Source of the DNA: Pseudomonas viridiflava
GTDB lineage: Bacteria; Pseudomonadota; Gammaproteobacteria; Pseudomonadales; Pseudomonadaceae
DNA: 64,000 nt
Assembly (NCBI RefSeq): GCF_003702045.1
Contig: NZ_RBTP01000012.1
Location: 806,001 to 870,000, forward strand
Direction: 5' to 3'
The notes below the pieces were generated by a model that was given only the letters and a program-made list of their open reading frames with translations, was not told where the DNA came from and ran no database searches. A program made the position numbers and the translations under genes. Positions 56,668 to 64,000 of this stretch are shown piece after piece (within the stretch, counting starts at the first letter, position 1; each line of letters begins with the position of its first letter).

Positions 56668-59600
56668 ATGGCAAAAAAGCCCGATGACGCGGCATTCATC
56701 AAAGATCCGCTCTGGTACAAAGACGCGGTGATTTACCAAGTGCATGTGAAATCGTTTTACGACTCCAATAACGATGGAATCGGTGATTTTGCTGGCTTGA
56801 TCGACAAGCTCGACTATATTGCCGAGCTTGGGGTCAACACGATCTGGCTCTTACCGTTCTACCCGTCCCCGCGCCGAGACGATGGTTATGACATTTCCGA
56901 ATACCGCGATGTGCATAGCGATTACGGCACGATGGCAGACGCCAAGCGCTTCATCGCTCAGGCCCATAAGCGCGGCTTGCGGGTCATTACCGAACTGGTC
57001 ATCAACCACACCTCGGACCAGCACCCCTGGTTCCAGAAGGCGCGGCATGCCAAGCGCGGCTCCAAGGCGCGGGACTTCTACGTCTGGTCGGATACGGACC
57101 AGAAGTACGAAGGCACGCGCATCATTTTTCTGGACACTGAAAAGTCCAACTGGACCTGGGATCCGGTAGCGGGCCAATACTTCTGGCACCGTTTCTATTC
57201 GCACCAGCCGGACCTGAACTTCGACAACCCTGCGGTCATGACGGCTGTATTGGAGGTCATGCGCTTCTGGCTGGACATGGGCATTGATGGCCTGCGTCTG
57301 GATGCGATTCCCTATTTGATCGAACGTGATGGCACCAACAACGAGAACCTGCCCGAAACCCATCAGGTGCTCAAGCGTATCCGGGCTGAGATCGACGCGA
57401 ACTACCCGGACCGCATGCTGCTGGCCGAGGCCAATCAGTGGCCGGAAGACACTCAGTTGTACTTCGGCGACAGTCATGGCCCCGACGGTGACGAGTGCCA
57501 CATGGCGTTTCACTTCCCGCTGATGCCACGCATGTACATGGCATTGGCACAGGAAGACCGCTTTCCGATTACCGATATCCTGCGCCAGACCCCGGAAATC
57601 CCGGAAAACTGCCAATGGGCGATTTTCCTGCGTAACCACGATGAGCTGACGCTGGAGATGGTCACCGATCGCGAGCGCGACTACCTCTGGAACTATTACG
57701 CCGCCGACCGCCGCGCGCGGATCAACCTTGGCATTCGCCGTCGTCTGGCGCCTCTGGTGGAACGAGATCGTCGGCGCGTCGAGCTGCTGAACAGCATGCT
57801 GCTGTCAATGCCGGGTACGCCGACGCTGTATTACGGCGACGAGATCGGCATGGGCGACAACATCTATCTAGGTGACCGTGACGGCGTACGCACCCCAATG
57901 CAATGGTCCATCGACCGCAACGGCGGCTTCTCGCGCGCCGATCCGGCAAGCCTGGTGCTGCCGCCGATCATGGACCCGATGTATGGCTTTCAATCGGTCA
58001 ACGTCGAAAGCCAAGAGCGCGATCCGCATTCGCTGCTGAACTGGAACCGTCGAATGCTTGCCGTGCGCAAGCAGCAAAAGGCATTTGGTCGCGGCACGCT
58101 GAAAATGCTGTCGCCAGCCAACCGTCGCATTCTGGCCTACCTTCGCGAGTACACCGCTGCGGATGGCCATAGCGAAATTGTGCTGTGTGTGGCGAACGTG
58201 TCCAGCGCAGCCCAGGCCGCCGAGCTTGAACTGTCGGCCTACGCCGGAACGGTGCCTGTCGAGATGCTGGGCGGCAGCGCATTCCCGCCGATCGGCCAGT
58301 TGAGCTACCTGCTCACGCTGCCGCCGTACGGTTTTTACTGGTTTTTACTGGCTTCGGAGAATCAAATGCCCAGTTGGCACGTCGAACCGGCTCAAAGCAT
58401 GCCGGACTTCCCGACCCTTGTGCTCAAGAAGCGCCTGGAGGAGCTGCTGGATGAGCCGCTCCGCAGCACCATGGAAAACACCTCATTACCTGTCTATCTG
58501 CCCAAGCGCCGCTGGTTCGCGGGCAAGGACAAGCCGATCGAGCGGGTCAACATCGCCTACGCGGTGCGCTTCGGCGATACTGCGCACCCGGTGCTGCTCA
58601 ACGAGATCGAAGTCACCGCTGGTGAGCAGGCCGAGCGCTATCAGCTGCCATTCGGTCTGCTGGCCGAAGACGACATCAACAGCGCCTTGCCTCAACAACT
58701 GGCGCTGGCGCGGGTGCGTCGCGGTCGTCAGGTCGGCTTGATCACGGATGCGTTTACGCTGGAAACCTTCATCCGCGCGGTGATCCAGGGCATGCAGTCC
58801 GACACCGTGATCCCATGCGATGAAGCCGGTGAATACGGCGAGTTGCGCTTCGAACAGACCGCACAGCTCGCGCCGCTGGGGCTGAACAACGAATCCGAAG
58901 TGCGTTACCTGTCTGCCGAGCAGTCCAACAGTTCAGTGGTGGTGGGCAGCGGGCTGGTGCTCAAAATGATCCGTAAGGTCAGCGCCGGCACGCACCCAGA
59001 GCTTGAGATGGGTGCCTATCTGACCAACGCGGGCTATCGCAATATCTCGCCGCTGATGGGCTCGGTGGTGCGTGTCGGCAAAGACGGGCAACCGCACTTG
59101 CTGATGATCGCCCAAGGCTATTTGAGCAATCAGGGCGACGCTTGGGAGTGGACCCAGAACAATCTGGAGCGCGCAGTTCGCGATGAGTTGGCGCGCGGCG
59201 TGTCCGAGCAGGAGCAGCACTACAACGCGCTGCTTGAGCTGGCAGATTTCTCCCGCAGCCTTGGCCAACGCCTGGGTGAGATGCATCAGATTCTTGCTGC
59301 ACCGACCGACAACGCCGACTTTGCGTTTGAAGTAACCAGTCGCGAGGACGGTGAAGCGTCTGCGAAAAGCGTCATCGCACAGCTGGAGCGCGCCCTGCAA
59401 ATGCTCGAACAGCGCAAGTCGGACCTGGACGCCCAGGATCAGCAACTGGTCAGTGACCTGATCAGCCACCGTGAACGGATCCGGCAGCATGTCGAGCGTC
59501 TTGCCATGCGTTCGGTAGGCGGCCTGCGCATGCGTGTGCATGGCGACCTGCACTTGGGTCAGGTTCTGGTGGTGAAGGGTGATGCCTACCTGATCGATTT

Positions 59601-60006
59601 CGAGGGCGAGCCTGCGCGTGCGCTGAGCGAACGCCGTGCCAAGCACAGCCCTTTCAAAGATGTCAGCGGCGTGTTGCGTTCTTTCGACTACGCTGCGGCG
59701 ATGGCTGTGCGCAGTGCGCAAAGCGTCGATACGTCCGAGGAGGCTGCCGCTGCCCGCAAGCGGGTAGCCAGCACTTACTTGTCCCAGGCCCGCGAGGCAT
59801 TCATCGAAGGTTACCGCGCAGCGACGACCGAGATGGCCCACGCCTGGAAAGATACTCAAGGGGAGGACGCCGCACTGGAATTGTTCACCCTGGAAAAAGC
59901 CGCTTATGAAGTGATCTACGAAGCCGAGAATCGTCCGAGCTGGCTGGCCGTGCCGTTGCAAGGCTTGCGTGGATTGCTGCACCTGTCTGATGGAGAGCCA
60001 ATATGA
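56668..60006 (+). CDS. treS: Trehalose synthase / maltokinase fusion
   Basis: A 1112-residue two-enzyme protein. The N-terminal part (about 1-545) is GH13 trehalose synthase, which isomerises maltose and trehalose; nucleophile Asp in LRLDAIPYL (about 211), Glu in LLAEANQW (about 253) and [12 protein letters not shown] (about 320). The C-terminal part (about 600-1112) is maltokinase (Pep2/Mak), with [15 protein letters not shown] start ([11 protein letters not shown]), catalytic HGDLHLGQV (about 957) and metal-binding IDFEGEP (about 975); it makes maltose 1-phosphate for GlgE. An AAGGAG site sits 6 nt before ATG. It overlaps glgB by 4 nt. Confidence 0.95.
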   Translation: MAKKPDDAAFIKDPLWYKDAVIYQVHVKSFYDSNNDGIGDFAGLIDKLDYIAELGVNTIWLLPFYPSPRRDDGYDISEYRDVHSDYGTMADAKRFIAQAHKRGLRVITELVINHTSDQHPWFQKARHAKRGSKARDFYVWSDTDQKYEGTRIIFLDTEKSNWTWDPVAGQYFWHRFYSHQPDLNFDNPAVMTAVLEVMRFWLDMGIDGLRLDAIPYLIERDGTNNENLPETHQVLKRIRAEIDANYPDRMLLAEANQWPEDTQLYFGDSHGPDGDECHMAFHFPLMPRMYMALAQEDRFPITDILRQTPEIPENCQWAIFLRNHDELTLEMVTDRERDYLWNYYAADRRARINLGIRRRLAPLVERDRRRVELLNSMLLSMPGTPTLYYGDEIGMGDNIYLGDRDGVRTPMQWSIDRNGGFSRADPASLVLPPIMDPMYGFQSVNVESQERDPHSLLNWNRRMLAVRKQQKAFGRGTLKMLSPANRRILAYLREYTAADGHSEIVLCVANVSSAAQAAELELSAYAGTVPVEMLGGSAFPPIGQLSYLLTLPPYGFYWFLLASENQMPSWHVEPAQSMPDFPTLVLKKRLEELLDEPLRSTMENTSLPVYLPKRRWFAGKDKPIERVNIAYAVRFGDTAHPVLLNEIEVTAGEQAERYQLPFGLLAEDDINSALPQQLALARVRRGRQVGLITDAFTLETFIRAVIQGMQSDTVIPCDEAGEYGELRFEQTAQLAPLGLNNESEVRYLSAEQSNSSVVVGSGLVLKMIRKVSAGTHPELEMGAYLTNAGYRNISPLMGSVVRVGKDGQPHLLMIAQGYLSNQGDAWEWTQNNLERAVRDELARGVSEQEQHYNALLELADFSRSLGQRLGEMHQILAAPTDNADFAFEVTSREDGEASAKSVIAQLERALQMLEQRKSDLDAQDQQLVSDLISHRERIRQHVERLAMRSVGGLRMRVHGDLHLGQVLVVKGDAYLIDFEGEPARALSERRAKHSPFKDVSGVLRSFDYAAAMAVRSAQSVDTSEEAAAARKRVASTYLSQAREAFIEGYRAATTEMAHAWKDTQGEDAALELFTLEKAAYEVIYEAENRPSWLAVPLQGLRGLLHLSDGEPI

Positions 60007-62237
60007 ATGCACATGACAAAACCGGCACACGTCGCCATGCGATGCCCGCCGCAGTGGACATGGATGCGTTGATCCGTGCTGAACATCGTGACCCGTTTTC
60101 GATTTTGGGCCCGCATGGTGATGGGGGCAGCGGGCAGTTTGTCCGCGCCTACCTGCCGGGTGCCCTCAGTGTCCGCCTGCTTGCCCCGGATGACGGGCGC
60201 GAGCTCTGCGAACTTGAGATGAGCGAAGTGCCGGGTTTCTTCGTCGGCCATCTGGAACAGGCCCAGCCTTATCAGTTGAAGATCAACTGGGCAGGGGGCG
60301 AGCAGATTACCGAAGACCCTTACAGCTACGGCCCGTTGTTGGGCGAGATGGACCTTTACCTGTTCGCCGAGGGTAATCACCGTGACCTGAGCAGTTGCAT
60401 GGGCGCTCAGGTGACCAACGTAGGTGGCGTGGACGGCGTACGCTTTTCCGTATGGGCTCCCAACGCCCGACGTGTGTCTGTGGTGGGAAGCTTCAACAAC
60501 TGGGACGGTCGTCGTCATCCGATGCGCCTACGTCATCCGACCGGCGTCTGGGAGATCTTTGTCCCGCGCCTGCAGCCGGGCGAGGTCTACAAATACGAGA
60601 TTCTGGGTGCCCACGGTATTCTGCCGCTCAAATGCGACCCGATGGCGCTGGCCACGACCTTGCCGCCTGACACGGCGTCCAAGGTATCGGCTCCGCTGCA
60701 TTTCGAGTGGAATGACCAGGCCTGGCTCGAATCGCGTGCCGGACGCCACGATGTGGCCGCGCCGTTATCGATCTATGAGCTGCATGCCGGTTCGTGGCAG
60801 ATGGAGCAGAACGAGGATGACGACAAGTGGCGTCAGTACAACTGGCGCGAACTGGCGGATCGTCTGATTCCTTATGTCAAGGAGCTGGGCTTCACCCACA
60901 TCGAACTGATGCCGATCATGGAGCATCCGTTCGGTGGTTCGTGGGGATACCAATTGCTGGCGCAATTTGCCCCAACCGCTCGCTATGGATCACCCGAGGA
61001 TTTCGCCGCGTTCGTCAACGCCTGTCACCAGGCGGAAATCGGCGTGATTCTGGACTGGGTGCCCGCGCATTTCCCGACCGATACTCACGGTTTGGCGCAG
61101 TTCGATGGCACGGCTCTGTACGAATACGCCGACCCCAAGGAAGGCTTTCATCAGGATTGGGACACGCTGATCTACAACCTGGGCCGTACCGAGGTTCATG
61201 GCTTCATGCTGGCCTCGGCGCTGCACTGGCTCAAGCATTACCACATCGACGGTCTACGCGTGGATGCCGTGGCGTCGATGCTGTATCGCGACTACTCGCG
61301 CAAGGCCGGTGAGTGGGTGCCGAACCGCTTCGGTGGGCGTGAAAACCTCGAGGCAATCGACTTTCTGCGTCACCTGAATGATGTGGTGGCGCTGGAGGCT
61401 CCTGGCACGATGGTCATCGCCGAGGAATCCACGGCGTGGCCGGGGGTCAGCCAGCCAACGCAGCAGGGAGGCCTGGGCTTCAACTACAAGTGGAACATGG
61501 GCTGGATGCATGATTCGCTGCACTACATGGAGCAGGACCCGATCCACCGTGGACATCATCATGGCGAGCTGAGCTTCGGCCTTATGTACGCCTGGTCCGA
61601 GCGCTTTATCCTGCCGATCTCCCACGACGAGGTCGTGCATGGCAAGCACTCGCTGATCGACAAAATGCCGGGTGATCGCTGGCAGAAGTTCGCCAACTTG
61701 CGCGCCTACCTGGCGTTCATGTGGACGCACCCCGGCAAAAAACTGCTGTTCATGGGCTGCGAGTTCGGCCAGTGGCGCGAGTGGAACCATGATCAGCAAT
61801 TGGATTGGTACTTGCTCCAATACGCCGATCACATTGGTGTCAAACAGTTGGTCAGCGACCTGAATCGCGTTTATCGCGAGGAAAAGGCGCTGCACGAGCG
61901 CGATGCCGAGCCGATGGGCTTCCAGTGGCTGATCGGTGACGACAAGGCCAATAGCGTTTATGCCTACCTGCGCTGGAGCAAGGAAGGCGAGCCGTTGCTG
62001 GTGATCGCCAACATGACGCCGGTGCCGCGTCTCGGTTACCGCGTGGGTGTGCCGTTCGATGGCAAGTGGGTCGAACTGGTCAATACGGATGCCGAGATGT
62101 ATGCCGGTTCGAACCTGGGCAACGGTGGTGGTGTGATCGCCGAGGATCAGCAGGCGCACGGCCAACCCGTTTCGCTGACGCTGGACCTGCCGCCATTGGC
62201 CGTGTTGATTCTCAAGCCGCGAGGCAACGAGGGCTGA
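60003..62237 (+). CDS. glgB: 1,4-alpha-glucan branching enzyme
   Basis: A 744-residue GH13 branching enzyme. Two N-terminal carbohydrate-binding (CBM48-like) domains (about 20-225) come first, with [23 protein letters not shown]. In the barrel, the nucleophile is Asp in [18 protein letters not shown] (about 418), the acid Glu in VIAEEST (about 472), and SHDEVVHGK is the third signature. It branches the glucan built by GlgE. The start overlaps the treS stop in ATGA. It ends the operon. Confidence 0.96.
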   Translation: MNAHDKTGTRRHAMPAAVDMDALIRAEHRDPFSILGPHGDGGSGQFVRAYLPGALSVRLLAPDDGRELCELEMSEVPGFFVGHLEQAQPYQLKINWAGGEQITEDPYSYGPLLGEMDLYLFAEGNHRDLSSCMGAQVTNVGGVDGVRFSVWAPNARRVSVVGSFNNWDGRRHPMRLRHPTGVWEIFVPRLQPGEVYKYEILGAHGILPLKCDPMALATTLPPDTASKVSAPLHFEWNDQAWLESRAGRHDVAAPLSIYELHAGSWQMEQNEDDDKWRQYNWRELADRLIPYVKELGFTHIELMPIMEHPFGGSWGYQLLAQFAPTARYGSPEDFAAFVNACHQAEIGVILDWVPAHFPTDTHGLAQFDGTALYEYADPKEGFHQDWDTLIYNLGRTEVHGFMLASALHWLKHYHIDGLRVDAVASMLYRDYSRKAGEWVPNRFGGRENLEAIDFLRHLNDVVALEAPGTMVIAEESTAWPGVSQPTQQGGLGFNYKWNMGWMHDSLHYMEQDPIHRGHHHGELSFGLMYAWSERFILPISHDEVVHGKHSLIDKMPGDRWQKFANLRAYLAFMWTHPGKKLLFMGCEFGQWREWNHDQQLDWYLLQYADHIGVKQLVSDLNRVYREEKALHERDAEPMGFQWLIGDDKANSVYAYLRWSKEGEPLLVIANMTPVPRLGYRVGVPFDGKWVELVNTDAEMYAGSNLGNGGGVIAEDQQAHGQPVSLTLDLPPLAVLILKPRGNEG

Positions 62238-62351
62238 TAGAGGTCCTCGGTGAGTTGCCTACTGCTTATTGTCCGCGCGCCGTCTCCCAAGTGATACCTG
62301 ATTGGAAGGCGGCGCTACAGCGGTGACTGAGGAGCCGGTTTCCACACACGG

Positions 62352-64000
62352 TTACCAACTCAGCCTGACCCCCAGGCTGAGTCCTGTTTCTCTTCTATCG
62401 TTATCACCCAGATCTCGCGTGTGGGCCACGCCCAGATAGACACCTGTCTCATCAGACAGGCGCGCCAGCAACCCCGCACCCAGGCTTGCGGTCTTCGCGT
62501 CATGCTCTGTTCTAATCCGTTCTACGCCTTCGTAAATAACCGTATCGTGCCCTTTGGCATTGCGCCACAGATCGGCCTGTAAGTAAGGCCCGATGGGCAT
62601 GCCAAGCAGCTCATACCGCCCCTCAAACCGCAGCCCCAGTCGTGCTGTATCTCGGGACTGATTATCGAATTCGATGGATGAAATACCGTCGTGCTGGTCA
62701 TCCAGCGTTACGCGCTGGTGAATCCATTGCACCTGCGGCTCGGCTACCCAGCGGACGCCCAAGGGCAGGGGATAACCGGCTTCGACGGACAGACTCAGAA
62801 CACGCCCCTCTGCATCGGTGCGCACACCGCGTTCGGAGCGGGTGGCACCGTCCAGGCGCGTGCCCATTGCCACAGCGTCGATGTAGCCATTCCCGGAACC
62901 AGTCCGGGTCCAGTAGGCCCCGATGCTGTCTCCTTGCAGGCTCAAGCGGCCGGTGTGGTTGTCTTGAAAGCCGCCAGCGAAGCCTTCGATACGTCCTTTC
63001 AAGCGATTGTGCGCAATGAAAACGCCTATGCGGTGGGTCGCGTCCGCGCCGGGTTGCCAGGTGAACAGGTCATGCCCGATCTGATAGCCCGCAAGCGAGG
63101 CATCCAGACTCGGGCTGACGGTGCCAGACCAGCGCTGCCGCAGGTCACTGCCGAATACACGCGCCCATCCCGCAGGGGCCCTGCCTTTTTGAGTCAATAG
63201 GCTCTGGTCGCCCTGCCGTTCGTGAAACGACCCCAATGACGAGAGTCCCAGGATCGCTGCAGCCGGTGCGACGACCACATGGTTGGGCACTTCCTGTCGA
63301 TACAGCGCAATAGGCGCCGCGCCGCGTACAGGTTGGGGCAGCGGTGGTGTACCGATGGCGGCGACGGGTAGGGTTGCGGCAGGCTGCGGTGCTGGCGCAA
63401 TCGTGGGTGGCGCAGGTTTTGGCTCCAAAGGCGAAACGGGGGGCTCAGGCTCGGGCGGGGTTGGAGCGGTGGGATCGGGTGAGGGCACGGGTGTAGGGGA
63501 AGGCGTAGGTATTGGTGTGGGTTCCGGCGTAGGCTCGGGCTGTGTGGGCAGTTCGGCAATGATTTCGGGAGGTGACAGCACGGATGAGCGCAGGAACCAG
63601 CTGTTTTCGCTGCCTGCCGTGGCTCCGCCCTTGAAGAGGTAATACTGGTAGGCCCCGACCGACAACGAATTGTGCAGTGAGAAGGCAGTGTTTTCACTGG
63701 TTGCACCCTGTGTGGCCTGTACCACTTCAATGCCGTTACCACGTGTCAACGCGCCCAGGCCCCCCGTGTTGTTGACAGTTAACCGGGTCGTCCCGCTGAT
63801 CAGACCTTGAGCAACGATCAGCCTGTCGCTCGCGGAGGCATCGTCGCCCAGCACCGATTGCATCAACAACTGCCCGTTTTGGCCGGTGTAGTTGCCTCGC
63901 ACGGTCAGGGTGTCCTGAGTTGCGCCGCCGCTCAGGTCCACTGCGCCTGCATTGTTCAGCGTGACAGCCGAGAGACTGTTGAATGGCGCCAGCGTGCCTG
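62352..64000 (-). CDS. Autotransporter: passenger end, proline-rich linker and beta-barrel (5' part outside window)
   Basis: The frame is open to the window edge; 549 codons of the C-terminal part are seen. Order: pertactin-like beta-helix turns (LSGGATQDTLTVRGNYTGQNG), a YYLFKG stretch typical of the autochaperone region, a linker with about 30 Pro (PEPTPEPTPIPTP and on), and a beta-barrel of about 270 residues with GWARVFG, FDNQSRDTARLGLRFEG and the C-terminal SLGVRLSW ending in an aromatic residue as BAM recognises. The type V secretion passenger function is not visible. Confidence 0.9.
   Translation of the reverse strand, partial: GTLAPFNSLSAVTLNNAGAVDLSGGATQDTLTVRGNYTGQNGQLLMQSVLGDDASASDRLIVAQGLISGTTRLTVNNTGGLGALTRGNGIEVVQATQGATSENTAFSLHNSLSVGAYQYYLFKGGATAGSENSWFLRSSVLSPPEIIAELPTQPEPTPEPTPIPTPSPTPVPSPDPTAPTPPEPEPPVSPLEPKPAPPTIAPAPQPAATLPVAAIGTPPLPQPVRGAAPIALYRQEVPNHVVVAPAAAILGLSSLGSFHERQGDQSLLTQKGRAPAGWARVFGSDLRQRWSGTVSPSLDASLAGYQIGHDLFTWQPGADATHRIGVFIAHNRLKGRIEGFAGGFQDNHTGRLSLQGDSIGAYWTRTGSGNGYIDAVAMGTRLDGATRSERGVRTDAEGRVLSLSVEAGYPLPLGVRWVAEPQVQWIHQRVTLDDQHDGISSIEFDNQSRDTARLGLRFEGRYELLGMPIGPYLQADLWRNAKGHDTVIYEGVERIRTEHDAKTASLGAGLLARLSDETGVYLGVAHTRDLGDNDRRETGLSLGVRLSW

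Noticed and set aside
1..64000. CRISPR array, prophage, IS element, integron or tRNA.
   Set aside because: No regularly spaced repeats, transposase or integrase frames, or cloverleaf-like sequences were seen.

Overview
The window is GC-rich, densely coded chromosome from a Pseudomonas. Several features point to the P. syringae complex: a glgE / treS-maltokinase / glgB operon, a MuxABC-OpmB type efflux operon, a split liu (leucine/isovalerate) cluster, cti, and a Crc-antagonist small RNA beside the HMG-CoA lyase gene. No prophage, insertion sequence, CRISPR array, tRNA or rRNA was recognised. Both ends cut genes: a KaiC-like ATPase on the left and an autotransporter on the right.

Left part (1-23 kb): KaiC-like ATPase; a dienoyl-CoA isomerase-type crotonase; nudC; a TSUP permease; a Gfo/Idh/MocA oxidoreductase with a candidate GGAA-N6-TTCC operator; an SDR plus an APH-type acyl-CoA-linked kinase; a phosphatase plus SCP2 pair; sohB; cysI with its DUF934 partner; an unannotated-size 37-codon membrane peptide; an orphan periplasmic binding protein; metH; the cytochrome-c-like fatty acid cis/trans isomerase cti; an acyltransferase; nfuA; and a soluble two-PAS chemotaxis-type transducer.

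Middle part (23-43.5 kb): the liu pathway, all on the minus strand. liuR-liuE (MerR regulator, HMG-CoA lyase) and liuABCD are separated by about 700 bases. That gap is not empty: it carries a sigma-54 promoter, inverted TGTTAC-type upstream sites, five CA-rich (Hfq/Crc-type) motifs and a hairpin, which together make a CrcZ/X/Y-family small RNA of about 385 nt. This RNA sponge of catabolite repression sits inside the gene cluster of a secondary carbon source. Next come a LysR / ACAD10/11-like dehydrogenase pair, a PstS-like/OmpA fusion, xthA, a GNAT enzyme, tamAB, another LysR and tpx.

Right part (43.6-64 kb): the four-gene RND operon muxABC-opmB type (each junction a 4-nt ATGA overlap), a YgfF-like SDR, a short MgtC-family protein, a 52-residue proline-rich protein, then glgE-treS/mak-glgB behind a candidate AlgU-type promoter. 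These three enzymes interconvert trehalose, maltose 1-phosphate and branched alpha-glucan and fit osmotic or desiccation stress. The window closes with the proline-linker and beta-barrel of an autotransporter.

The items most worth a second look are the Crc-type RNA in the liu locus, the separated kinase and dehydrogenase halves of an ACAD10/11-like route, the NudC zinc-site substitution, the 37-residue peptide, and the stress promoter candidate ahead of glgE.
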